The notes under the pieces: generated by a model
The model's database searches: none
Seen by the model: only the letters and a program-made list of their open reading frames with translations
What the model was told of the DNA's origin: nothing
Shown here: positions 48,728 through 56,802 of the stretch, piece after piece
Layout of the letters: each line of letters begins with the position of its first letter
Numbering within the stretch: the stretch's first letter is position 1
From: Deltaproteobacteria bacterium
Lineage (GTDB): Bacteria; Myxococcota_A; UBA9042; PHBI01
Length of the DNA: 64,000 nucleotides
NCBI GenBank assembly: GCA_011526585.1
Contig: WYBB01000041.1
Span: 1 to 64,000, forward strand
Reading direction: 5' to 3'
Made by a program: the position numbers and the translations under genes

Positions 48728-51700
48728 CTACCCCGTGAGGTGCCGATGCAACACCTCCGCCGGGTGCCGCGCGGACAGGCCCGCGAAGCGATGCGCCTGC
48801 GAGCGGCACGAATACCCCGTCACGACGACGGCCTCACGCTGCTCGTCATCTTCCGGCAACCAGCGCGCCCACGAGAGATCCCAGATCCCCCGCGACTCCT
48901 CGCGGTGCACCCGCTCGTGGCCGAACGCCCCGCTCATGCCGCAGCAACCGGTCGCCACGATCTCGAGCGTGAGCCCGAGCCGTGAGAAGACCTCGACCCA
49001 CTGCTTCTGCGACGCCGGCGCCAGCGTGCGCTCGGTGCAGTGGCCGAAGAGGCGATAGCGCCGCTCTGGCGCGTCTCCGTCGGCCGTGCCGCGCCGCGCG
49101 TCGCGCGGGGCCTTCACGATCTCGAGCAGGAGCTCCTGCAGGAGCAGCACCTCGAAGCCGAGCGCCTCGCCGAGCTCGTGCCGGTACTCGTCGCGATAGG
49201 TCAGCGCCACCGCCGGCTCGATGGTGACGAGGCGCGCGCCGCTCTTGGCGTAGCGGCGGAGCACCTCGGCGTTCTTCTTCGCGCGCTTGCCGAAGCGCCG
49301 GAGGAAGCCTTTGACGTGCAGGCCCTTGCCGTTGGGGAAGAACGGCGCGACGTGCACCTCGCAGCCGAGCCGCTCGAGGAGCTCGCGCACCGTGAGCACG
49401 AGGTGCGGCTCGTAGAACGTCGTGAACGCGTCCTGGATCAGCACGACGCGCGGACGCGCGGCCGGTCGCTCGAGCACCGCCTCGTCGAGGAGGCCGATCC
49501 CGCGCGCGCGCAGCTCACGCCGCAGCGAGCGCCGCGCCAGGAGCGGCGTGTCGACGAGGCCGGTGAGCCGCCCCATCAGCGCCTGGAACCAACGCCGGCG
49601 CAAGAAGAGGTTGAAGAACCCCGGGGCGCGCGACATCAGCGTGAGCGCGCCCTCGAGCCCGCCGACCAGGTGATCGCGCAGCGGCCGCAGGTAACGGCGG
49701 TGGTAGCTCTGCAGGAACGCGCTCCGGAACGAGGGCACGTCGACCTTGACCGGGCACTGGGTCGCGCACGCCTTGCACGCGAGGCAGCCCTGCATGGCGC
49801 GGTTGACCTCGTGCGCGTAGTCGTAGCGGCCGAGCGCGTGCCCGACGCTGTGCACGACGCGGATCGGCGCCTCGAGCGCGGACTTCATCGCGCCCGGCCG
49901 CTCGGCGATCGCCTCGGCGCGCCCGGCGTTGCTCACCTGGCGCAGCCACTCGCGCATCACCCCGGCACGCCCCTTGGGCGTATGGATCCGATCGCGCGTC
50001 ACCTTCGACGACGGGCACATCACGTGGTCGGGGTCCCAGTGGTAACACTGGCCGTTGCCGTTGCAGTCGAGCGCCAGCCGGAAGGTGTCCTGCGCGCGCG
50101 CCTCGATCTGCCGATCGTGCTGGCCGCGCGTCGGCTGATCGATCGTCGCGAGCTCGGCGCGGCGGCCGCGCGGCGTCGCGATCTTGCCCGGGTTCAGGCG
50201 GTGCTCGGGATCGAAGAGGGTCTTGACCGCCTCGAGGTGCACGAAGATCTCGCCGAAGTGCAGCGGGCTGTACTCCGAGCGGAAGCCCTTGCCGTGCTCG
50301 CCCCAGATCACGCCGCCGTACTTCTGGCAGAGCGCGGCGACGCGATCGGAGATCCGCCGGATGCGGCGCTCGTCCTCGGGGTCGCGCAGATCGAGCAGCG
50401 GCCTCACGTGCAGGCAGCCGACGTCGACGTGGCCGAACATGCCGTACTCGAGGCCCTCGCTCGAAAAGAGCGCGCGCAGCTCGGCGACGTAGCGCGAGAG
50501 CATGGCCGGCGGCACGACCGTGTCCTCGACGAAGGGCACGGGCTTGCGCCGGCCCCGGGTGTTGCCGAGGAGCCCGACGCCCTTGGCGCGGAGCTGCCAG
50601 AGCGCCTTGCGGTCGGCCTCGTCCCGGGCGACCGAGGTCGCGATCGGCCAGCCGGGCTCGCCGCGGTGGCGCTCGCAGGCGGCGATGAGGTCGGCGAGCT
50701 TGCCGTCGATCACCGCCTCGGAGTCGCCCTCGAACTCGACGAGGTTGAGCGCGGCGGTCTTGGGAAAGGGTGCAGGCCGCACGGGCAGGTAGTCGCCGAC
50801 CTGGCGGATGATGATGTCCTCGCGCGCGAGGTCGATGACGCGCTCGTCGATCGTCTCGATCGAGGACGGGTCGCGCGCGATGATCGTCTCGGCCGAGGCG
50901 AGCGCGTGCTCGAAGCTGTCGAACTCGAGCACGGCCAGGCGGCGCGCGGTGGGGATCGGGGTCAGCGCCAGCGTCGCGCGCGTCACCACCCCGAGCGTGC
51001 CCTCGGCGCCGGTGACGAGCCACTTGAGATCGAGCACCTCGCGCGCCGGATCCCAGGCGTGCGCGAGGTCGTAGCCCGTGAGAAAACGTTGTAGCTTCGG
51101 GAGCTTGTCGGCGATCTCCGCGTGCGCGCCGCGCACGATCTCCAAGACCGCGCGCGGCAGGCGCCGGGCCAGCGGCAGGTCGGCGTCCCAAGCCGGGCCG
51201 GCCATCACCTCGTCGACGTGCATCGGGCGCGTCTCGAGGACCGAGCCGTCGATCAGCACGAGCTCGACCGCGAGCACGTGCTCGGAGGTCTTGCCGTAGA
51301 CGCGTGAGCCCTGGCCCGAGGCGTCGGTGGCGATCATGCCGCCGAGGGTCGCGCGCGAGCTCGGCGAGAGGTTCGGCGCGAAGAAGAGCCCGTGCGGCTC
51401 GAGGTGGGCGTTGAGCTGGTCGAGCACGACGCCCGGCTCGACGTCGATCGTGTGGCGCCCGCTCGCGGGATCGCGCCCGAGCTCGCCGATGGCGACGAGG
51501 TGGCGGCCGAGATCGACGATGATCCCCGACGTGAGCGACTGGCCGTTGGTGCCGGTGCCGCCGCCGCGCGCGGTCAGCGACAGCGACGAGAACGCCGGCT
51601 CGGCCAGGGCCTGCATCACCAGGACCACGTCCTCGCGGCGGCGCGGGTAGACGATCGCCTGTGGCAGGATCTGGTAGATCGAGTTGTCGGTCGCGCCGAC

Positions 51701-51820
51701 CACGCGCGTGGCGGCGTCGTCGGCCAGCTCGCCCGAGAAGCCGCGCGCGCGCAGCGCCGTGAGGAAGGCGCGCGTGGTCTTCGTCACGGGTTCGAGCTCG
51801 GTCAGGCGCGGTACGATCAC
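48728..51820 (-). CDS. YdiJ-type FAD/Fe-S D-2-hydroxyacid (D-2-hydroxyglutarate) dehydrogenase
   Basis: A 1030-residue protein with the same architecture and nearly the same length as E. coli YdiJ, a D-2-hydroxyglutarate dehydrogenase. A PCMH-type FAD domain comes first ('LTARGGGTGTNGQSLTSGIIVDL', 'GLFFAPNLSPSSRATLGGMI'), then the FAD-oxidase C-terminal domain. A ferredoxin-type motif 'CLACKACATQCPVKVDVP' lies near residue 680, and a CCG domain ends with 'GCCGMSGAFGHERVH' near residue 962. 'YGVIWGEHGKGFRSEY'-type substrate-binding residues are present. The start is GTG at 51820. It would feed electrons to the respiratory chain or another carrier; substrate inferred from the family. Confidence 0.88.
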   Translation of the reverse strand: MIVPRLTELEPVTKTTRAFLTALRARGFSGELADDAATRVVGATDNSIYQILPQAIVYPRRREDVVLVMQALAEPAFSSLSLTARGGGTGTNGQSLTSGIIVDLGRHLVAIGELGRDPASGRHTIDVEPGVVLDQLNAHLEPHGLFFAPNLSPSSRATLGGMIATDASGQGSRVYGKTSEHVLAVELVLIDGSVLETRPMHVDEVMAGPAWDADLPLARRLPRAVLEIVRGAHAEIADKLPKLQRFLTGYDLAHAWDPAREVLDLKWLVTGAEGTLGVVTRATLALTPIPTARRLAVLEFDSFEHALASAETIIARDPSSIETIDERVIDLAREDIIIRQVGDYLPVRPAPFPKTAALNLVEFEGDSEAVIDGKLADLIAACERHRGEPGWPIATSVARDEADRKALWQLRAKGVGLLGNTRGRRKPVPFVEDTVVPPAMLSRYVAELRALFSSEGLEYGMFGHVDVGCLHVRPLLDLRDPEDERRIRRISDRVAALCQKYGGVIWGEHGKGFRSEYSPLHFGEIFVHLEAVKTLFDPEHRLNPGKIATPRGRRAELATIDQPTRGQHDRQIEARAQDTFRLALDCNGNGQCYHWDPDHVMCPSSKVTRDRIHTPKGRAGVMREWLRQVSNAGRAEAIAERPGAMKSALEAPIRVVHSVGHALGRYDYAHEVNRAMQGCLACKACATQCPVKVDVPSFRSAFLQSYHRRYLRPLRDHLVGGLEGALTLMSRAPGFFNLFLRRRWFQALMGRLTGLVDTPLLARRSLRRELRARGIGLLDEAVLERPAARPRVVLIQDAFTTFYEPHLVLTVRELLERLGCEVHVAPFFPNGKGLHVKGFLRRFGKRAKKNAEVLRRYAKSGARLVTIEPAVALTYRDEYRHELGEALGFEVLLLQELLLEIVKAPRDARRGTADGDAPERRYRLFGHCTERTLAPASQKQWVEVFSRLGLTLEIVATGCCGMSGAFGHERVHREESRGIWDLSWARWLPEDDEQREAVVVTGYSCRSQAHRFAGLSARHPAEVLHRHLTG

Positions 51821-51842
51821 GGCGTCGTCTTAGCAAAGACCG

Positions 51843-52295
51843 TCAGGCGCATGAAAGGATCCCGAGGTTGTCGCGCATCCAGTCGGCGGCGTAGGCCCAG
51901 CCGCAATACCAGATGAAGCGCGTCGGCATCGCGCAGGCGAGCATGAGCGGCAGGGGCCCGAGGCGCTTGGAACCGTAGAGGGTGAAGAGCGCCAGCAAGG
52001 GTGGCACGCCAGCGATCCCGCCGGTCAGGAAGAGCACCCAGGTGCCCCAGCCCTTCTCGCGGATCGCGACCCGCGCGACCGCGCCGCGCACCGTCGCCGA
52101 GCGCGCGAGCACGCGCGCCGCGAAGTGGTAGAGCGCGACGTAGCCGACGAACTGCCCGAGCACGGTCGCGAGCGCGACGAGCCAGGGCACGGCGTCCGGG
52201 CGCGTGGTCATCTGCGCGACGACCATGACCTCGGCGTTGAAGAACCAGAAGACCCCCGAGGGCAGCGCCAGGCAGAAGGTCAGGAAGTAGATCAC
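51843..52295 (-). CDS. small polytopic membrane protein (possibly VTT/DedA-like)
   Basis: A 150-residue protein with about four hydrophobic segments ('VIYFLTFCLALPSGVFWFF', 'PWLVALATVLGQFVGYVALY', 'WVLFLTGGIAGVPPLLALFTL', 'PLMLACAMPTRFIWYCGWAY'). The Gly/Pro-rich third segment recalls the SNARE-associated/VTT fold, but the resemblance is weak. The GTG at 52295 overlaps the nicotinamidase stop (GTGA), so translation is coupled to pncA. A longer Arg-rich extension in frame upstream is an artefact of the overlapping gene. Confidence 0.72.
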   Translation of the reverse strand: MIYFLTFCLALPSGVFWFFNAEVMVVAQMTTRPDAVPWLVALATVLGQFVGYVALYHFAARVLARSATVRGAVARVAIREKGWGTWVLFLTGGIAGVPPLLALFTLYGSKRLGPLPLMLACAMPTRFIWYCGWAYAADWMRDNLGILSCA

Positions 52296-52921
52296 GCGGA
52301 CAACAGCTCGTCGCTCGAGACGAGGCGCACGCCGGCGCCGAGCATGGCGTCGAAGGCGGCGGGGATGTCCTCGGGCGCGAGGCCGACGCCGCGGCAGCCG
52401 TCGACGACGACGTGGGTCGAAAAGCCCAGCGAGGCGGCGTCGAGCGCGGTCCACTTGACGCAGTAGTCGGTCGCCAGCCCCATCACGAAGACCTCGGTGA
52501 CGCCGCGCGCGCGCAGGAAGGCCTCGAGATCGGTCGCGTGGCGGCGGCCATTGTCGAAGAAGCCCGAGTAGCTGTCGACATCCTTGTGCGTGCCCTTCCT
52601 GGCGACGTGCGCGACCGCCGACGTGTCGAGCCCGGCGGCGAAGTCCGCGCCGGTCGAGTCCTGCACGCAGTGCACCGGCCAGAGCACCTGCGGCAGGCCG
52701 TGCAGGTCGATGACCTCGCCGGACGTGCGACCCGGGTGCTGCGCCGCGAAGCTCTCGTGGTCGGCCGGGTGCCAGTCCTGGGTCATCGCGACGAGCCCGA
52801 AGAGATCGGTGCGGGCGGTGAGCCGGTTGGCCACCGCGATCACCTCGTCACCGCGCGCGACGGCGAGCGCGCCGCCGGGCAGGAAGTCGTTCTGGATGTC
52901 GATGAGGAGGAGGGCGCGCAT
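52292..52921 (-). CDS. pncA: nicotinamidase
   Basis: A 209-residue isochorismatase-fold amidase converting nicotinamide to nicotinate for NAD salvage. The triad is Asp8 in 'LLIDIQNDFLPGG', Lys109 in 'VARKGTHKDVDSYSGF' and Cys154 in 'GLATDYCVKWTALDA'. The metal site includes 'DWHP' (Asp49, His51). GGAG nine bases before the ATG supports the start. It may feed an NAD pathway also served by the Nudix hydrolase at 41 kb, but they are not linked. Cytosolic. Confidence 0.96.
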   Translation of the reverse strand: MRALLLIDIQNDFLPGGALAVARGDEVIAVANRLTARTDLFGLVAMTQDWHPADHESFAAQHPGRTSGEVIDLHGLPQVLWPVHCVQDSTGADFAAGLDTSAVAHVARKGTHKDVDSYSGFFDNGRRHATDLEAFLRARGVTEVFVMGLATDYCVKWTALDAASLGFSTHVVVDGCRGVGLAPEDIPAAFDAMLGAGVRLVSSDELLSA

Positions 52922-53023
52922 CGTCTTGTTCTCCGCTTGTGGCGCGTTCGTGCCAGGAGTATCCTCCCGCGCGCGTAAGGTAACATCGTCACCGGGTGAA
53001 ACGACAGCCAAGCCAGGTCCATC

Positions 53024-54211
53024 ATGCGCATCCAGCACCTCATCACCGTCCTCGGGGCCATCCTGGTGTTCGGCGCGCTCGCCGCGTGCGGCGACGAGGC
53101 CGCGAAGACGAGCCCCGGCGGCCGCACCTGCACCTGCAACGGGGCGACCTGCGGGCTCGACAACTGCAACGAGAGCTGCGGCAGCTGCGGCCAGGCGGAC
53201 TACTGCGCCGAGGGGCAGTGCGTCAGCGGCGCCGAGTGCCAGATCCTCGGCTTCGACGCGACCAACCAGGCCGCCTTTGCGCGCTACGCCGGCGGGCAGA
53301 CGCGCGTGCGCTTCGTCGCGTCGAACGTCGTGATCGAGCCGCCCTTCGACAAGCTCGTGCTCGAGCTCAACCACGAGCGCTTCTTCGGCGAGGGCGCGCC
53401 GGCCCCCGGCACCTTCCCGCTCGAGGGCACGAGCGAGGTCGGCAGCCCGCTCTTCGTGCGCGGCTACACCTACTGCAACGACTTCGACTGCGCCTTCCCC
53501 TACGTCGTCGAGGCCGGCCGCCTCGAGCTCGAGGAGGCGGGCGTGCCGGGCAGCCACCTGCGCGGCTGGCTGCGTGGGCTCGTGATGAAGCAGGTGCGCA
53601 TCGACCAGGTGAGCGGCGACGTGCTGCCCTTCGCCAACGGCAACGTCTGGTGCGCGGGCGACTTCCGCATCGACGTCGAGGTGCCGCCGCTGCCGACCGC
53701 GCAGGGCGTGTGCGTCGCCGACGGCACCGGCAACAAGGTCGGTGACAACGTGCGCAACTTCACGCTGACCAACTGCTACGGCGACGCGATCGACCTGCAC
53801 GAGCGCTGCGGCAAGGTCGAGGCGTTGTGGATCGTCGCCTCGGCCGGCTGGTGCGGCGCCTGCGAGTCGTTCGTGCCGGTCGCGGGCGAGCGCGCGCGCG
53901 AGTACGCCGAGGACGGCCTCGACCTCATGGTGGTCATCGGCGAGAACGCCGCCGGCACCGAGCCTTCGCTCGAGTACTGCAAGGACTACGCGGGAGCCAA
54001 GGGCCTCGACCCGGCGTCGACCTTCGTCGACCACGATGGCTCGAACTCGTGGCCGGTGCTCTTCTCGGCGATCGACACCTACAGCGGCGGCTCGATCGGC
54101 CTGCCGTGGAACGCGGTGCTCGACGGGCGCAGCATGGAGTACATCTGGAGCTCCAACGCCGGCAGCGGCGATCTCTACGAGGTCCAGGACGCGCTCATGG
54201 CCCGTGAGTGA
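53024..54211 (+). CDS. cysteine-rich lipoprotein with C-terminal thioredoxin-like domain
   Basis: A 395-residue precursor with lipobox LAAC (Cys22). Residues ~30-70 hold a cysteine cluster ('CTCNGATCGLDNCNESCGSC'). Residues ~75-215 are a beta-rich domain of unknown type. Residues ~230-395 form a thioredoxin/TlpA-like fold with active site 'SAGWCGACESFVP' (CxxC). It is probably a periplasmic disulfide or redox protein, or one that uses the fold for binding. It diverges from pncA across a 102-bp intergenic region. Confidence 0.82.
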   Translation: MRIQHLITVLGAILVFGALAACGDEAAKTSPGGRTCTCNGATCGLDNCNESCGSCGQADYCAEGQCVSGAECQILGFDATNQAAFARYAGGQTRVRFVASNVVIEPPFDKLVLELNHERFFGEGAPAPGTFPLEGTSEVGSPLFVRGYTYCNDFDCAFPYVVEAGRLELEEAGVPGSHLRGWLRGLVMKQVRIDQVSGDVLPFANGNVWCAGDFRIDVEVPPLPTAQGVCVADGTGNKVGDNVRNFTLTNCYGDAIDLHERCGKVEALWIVASAGWCGACESFVPVAGERAREYAEDGLDLMVVIGENAAGTEPSLEYCKDYAGAKGLDPASTFVDHDGSNSWPVLFSAIDTYSGGSIGLPWNAVLDGRSMEYIWSSNAGSGDLYEVQDALMARE

Positions 54212-54423
54212 TCCGGGACGCGCGAGGGCGCGTCGCCGGGTGACCCATGGCGTGGCGTGCCGGCGCACGGGCGGCGTCGTCGGGCCGGCTCACGTTGTAA
54301 CCGCGCGAGAACGAGCGCATCCGGGCGATCGCTGATATCGTCCCTTCGTCGCCCTCAGGATCGCGTGGCGACCTGCCGATAGAGCTGGTGTCAGGGCTCT
54401 TGTCCCGAGGGAGGGTGGGCGCG

Positions 54424-54705
54424 ATGAAGGCACTCGTGAGGTGGTTGTCGGCGGCGGCGTTGGTGATCTCGGTCGGCGCGTCGGCGCAGGCGATCGACGT
54501 CGTCAACGAAGACACGCGCGGCTACCAGATCACGATCACCTCGTCGTCGATGACCCGCGACCTGACGCTGGACGCACGCACCCTCTCGCTGGTGGTGTGC
54601 GTCGGCACCTGCGAGTTCTACGTGCCCGGCGTCGGCCGCACCACGGCGCGCGGCAACGACGTCGTGACGATCCGCGACGGCAAGCTCGTGACCTCGCCGC
54701 GATAA
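54424..54705 (+). CDS. small secreted protein of unknown function
   Basis: A 93-residue precursor; 'MKALVRWLSAAALVISVGASAQA' is a clear signal peptide, leaving about 70 residues. The mature part has beta-strand-like alternation ('YQITITSSSMTRDLTLDA') and two cysteines ('VVCVGTCEFYVPG') that may form a disulfide. GAGGGAGG lies about 9 bp before the ATG. The 212-bp region upstream contains no other gene. Not a recognised family. Confidence 0.7.
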   Translation: MKALVRWLSAAALVISVGASAQAIDVVNEDTRGYQITITSSSMTRDLTLDARTLSLVVCVGTCEFYVPGVGRTTARGNDVVTIRDGKLVTSPR

Positions 54706-54738
54706 GCCAGGCCACGACAGCTCGCGACCCGGCGTGTC

Positions 54739-55686
54739 CTACTTCTTCTTGTGGCCCTTCGGCCCCGGCTTGGCGGCGGACCGGGTCTCGGCCTCGAGGA
54801 GCTGGACCTCGCCCTTGGGCCACCACTGGGTCTTGGGCACGCCGTCGGGCACGAGCAGGTCGCCCTTCTGGCTCGCCTTGACCGCGAGCCACACGCCGAG
54901 CCCGCCGAGGAGGATCGCGAACCACTGTCCGGGCGTGAGCAGGTAGCGCACGTCGACCTCGCGCAGGAAGTCGAGCATGAAGCGGAAGGGCATGTAGGCG
55001 ATGACGAAGGCGACGAGGAACCAGCCCTTGAAGTGGGTCTTCTTGCGCTGCGAGAAGAAGTAGGCCGACATGCCCATCGACCACAGCGCCTCGTACCAGC
55101 CGAGGTTGTGGATCACCTTGCCGTGGAGCGGGCCGCTGAAGATCCCGACCTGATCACCGTAGTAGGTCATGCCCATGAAGAAGTCGGTCGGCGAGCCGGG
55201 GTGATCGAAGGCGGTGGTGCAGCCGAGGCGGCCGAAGATCCACGCGAAGGCGAAGCCGTAGATGATCGCGTCGGCGTAGGGCAGAAACGGCAGCTCCTTG
55301 TGCCGGCGGAAATACCAGAGCACGCCCAGCGTGCCTCCGATGAAGCCGCCGAACGAGCTGATGCCCTTCCAGAGCATGAAGATCTTGAGCGGCTCGCCCT
55401 CGACGAGCTGGCCGTTGACGTAGTGATCGACCAGCTCGTGCGGGTAGTAGACGAGCTGGTGCACGAGGTGCGCGCCGATGAAGCCGGGGATCACCGCCCA
55501 CAGCGCGACGTCGGCGACGACGCGCTCGGACAGGCCGAGCTGCTTGGCGCGCTTGCCCGCGATGATCGTGCCGAGCACGATGCCGATGCCGACGAGGAAC
55601 CCGAACGGGGCGAGCTCGAGCCCATCGGGTCCGAAGGGCCGCCACGGCTCCATCGGAAAGTGCAGGCCCAACAAGGTTTCGAACAT
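54739..55686 (-). CDS. lgt: prolipoprotein diacylglyceryl transferase, divergent
   Basis: A 315-residue inner-membrane protein with about seven hydrophobic helices that adds diacylglyceryl to the lipobox cysteine of prolipoproteins. 'LAPFGFLVGIGIVLGTIIAGKRA' and 'SSFGGFIGGTLGVLWYFRR' match Lgt, as does the position of 'WIFGRLGCTTAFDHPG'. The usual GRxGNF(x)NGE signature is replaced, with Cys where Asn is standard; this variant occurs in myxobacterial Lgt-like proteins. The C-terminal ~40 residues are a basic tail. AAGGAG eight bases upstream fixes the ATG at 55686. At least eight lipoprotein genes lie in this window. Confidence 0.85.
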   Translation of the reverse strand: MFETLLGLHFPMEPWRPFGPDGLELAPFGFLVGIGIVLGTIIAGKRAKQLGLSERVVADVALWAVIPGFIGAHLVHQLVYYPHELVDHYVNGQLVEGEPLKIFMLWKGISSFGGFIGGTLGVLWYFRRHKELPFLPYADAIIYGFAFAWIFGRLGCTTAFDHPGSPTDFFMGMTYYGDQVGIFSGPLHGKVIHNLGWYEALWSMGMSAYFFSQRKKTHFKGWFLVAFVIAYMPFRFMLDFLREVDVRYLLTPGQWFAILLGGLGVWLAVKASQKGDLLVPDGVPKTQWWPKGEVQLLEAETRSAAKPGPKGHKKK

Positions 55687-55795
55687 CGCGGACTCCTTCG
55701 CCGGCGCCACCGGATCCCGTCCGGAGCGCCGCGCGAAGGGCTAGCAGAATCCGGGCGGCTTACCAAGCCCCCCGTGCCCGTGCCGAGCCCCGCGG

Positions 55796-56170
55796 CTACG
55801 AGCCGATGGCGATGCGGCGGGGCTTGGTCCGCTCGTGGCGCGGCAGCCGCACCTCGAGCACGCCGTCCTTGTAGTCCGCCTTGATCCTGTCCTGGTCGAT
55901 CTCCGACGGCACCGTGAACTGGCGCTTGAAGTCCCAGCCGAAGGCGTGGCCGGCGAGCACGCGCGAGCCTTCGGGCGCGCTCTGCGGGCGCTTGCCGAAG
56001 ATCGTCAGCGTGTCCTTGTCGAGGTCGATCTGGACCTGGTCCGGCGTCACGCCGGGCAGGTCGACGATGAGCAGGAGCTCGTCCTGGTTTTCGTAGATGT
56101 CGACGGCCGGGCGCACGGTCGGGCGCGCGTTAACGGACTCGGTGCCCTGGATCTGGTTTTCGGTCTGCAT
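55796..56170 (-). CDS. small heat shock protein (Hsp20)
   Basis: A 124-residue alpha-crystallin-domain chaperone that holds unfolding proteins. 'PAVDIYENQDELLLIVDLPGVTPDQVQIDLDKDTLTIFGKR' is the core start and 'IKADYKDGVLEVRLPRHE' contains the GVLxVxLP signature. The N-terminal arm is short (~20 residues). It is the second of two hsp20 genes in tandem, 48 bp after the first, and probably shares its promoter; the pair could form hetero-oligomers. Confidence 0.95.
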   Translation of the reverse strand: MQTENQIQGTESVNARPTVRPAVDIYENQDELLLIVDLPGVTPDQVQIDLDKDTLTIFGKRPQSAPEGSRVLAGHAFGWDFKRQFTVPSEIDQDRIKADYKDGVLEVRLPRHERTKPRRIAIGS

Positions 56171-56218
56171 GGCGATTCTCCTCGTTCGACTCTCGGGTTC
56201 ACTTGGGGCGTCGGGCTC

Positions 56219-56644
56219 TCAGCTCACGCCGATCTGCACGCGGCGCGGCTGGAGCTCCGGCGCCTTGGCGAGCTTGACGCTGAGCACCCCGTTCTCCAGC
56301 CGGGCGCTGGTGCGCTCGGCGTCGAGCTTGTCCGGGAAGGCGAAGCTGCGCTTCCAGGCGAAGCCCTGCCGCTCGGCGCGGTGCACCGACCAGCCCTCGC
56401 GCGGCTTGACCTCGCGGCGCGCCGAGAGCGTCACCGTCTGATCGTGCACGTCGAGGGTGAGGTCCTTGTCCTTGACCCCCGGCACGTCGACGCGCAGCTC
56501 GTAGCCCTCGGCGGTCTCGATGAGCGTCGTCGCCGGATCGGTCTCGCGCGCGCCGCTCTCGCTCCGGTGGGCGCGGTCGAACTGCCGGAACAGATCGGAG
56601 AACGAGAGCAATCGGTCGAAATCGGATGTCCACGGATACCACAT
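56219..56644 (-). CDS. small heat shock protein (Hsp20)
   Basis: A 141-residue Hsp20. 'MWYPWTSDFDRLLSFSDLFRQF' is the N-terminal arm, 'LIETAEGYELRVDVPGVKDKDL' starts the crystallin domain and 'ARLENGVLSVKLAKAP' is the signature. The C-terminus 'RRVQIGVS' holds an IxV anchoring motif. The ATG at 56644 has GGAGGAGG just upstream. A candidate promoter and an 8-bp hairpin lie in its leader. The two Hsp20 proteins differ enough to be an old duplication. Confidence 0.95.
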   Translation of the reverse strand: MWYPWTSDFDRLLSFSDLFRQFDRAHRSESGARETDPATTLIETAEGYELRVDVPGVKDKDLTLDVHDQTVTLSARREVKPREGWSVHRAERQGFAWKRSFAFPDKLDAERTSARLENGVLSVKLAKAPELQPRRVQIGVS

Positions 56645-56717
56645 GGCGGTCCTCCTCCCCTCACGGGGGCTGCGGGTGTCGAGCGGCCTCCTCGCGGGTG
56701 GGCGAGATCCGGCCGGC

Positions 56718-56736
56718 GGCCGCATTTCATGCGGCC
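56718..56736 (-). other. perfect 8-bp inverted repeat in the hsp20 leader
   Basis: GGCCGCAT (56718-56725), TTC, ATGCGGCC (56729-56736) form a hairpin with a 3-nt loop, predicted at about +13 to +31 of the hsp20 transcript and some 75 nt before the start codon. It could be an mRNA 5' stabilising stem, part of a thermometer or a repressor site. It is unlike CIRCE. Confidence 0.6.
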
Positions 56737-56755
56737 CACATACGTCACGACCGGC

Positions 56756-56783
56756 AACCTAGAAACCCGCTCCAAGCCGTCAA
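56756..56783 (-). promoter_or_regulatory. candidate promoter of the hsp20 pair
   Basis: On the minus strand CTTGACG (TTGACG at 56783-56778) and TAGGTT (56761-56756) are separated by 16 bp, predicting a start near 56749. The CTTGAC -35 could also suit a heat-shock sigma factor, but no CCCCAT-type -10 is seen. Confidence 0.45.
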
Positions 56784-56802
56784 GAGGTGGCGACCGACCT
56801 CG

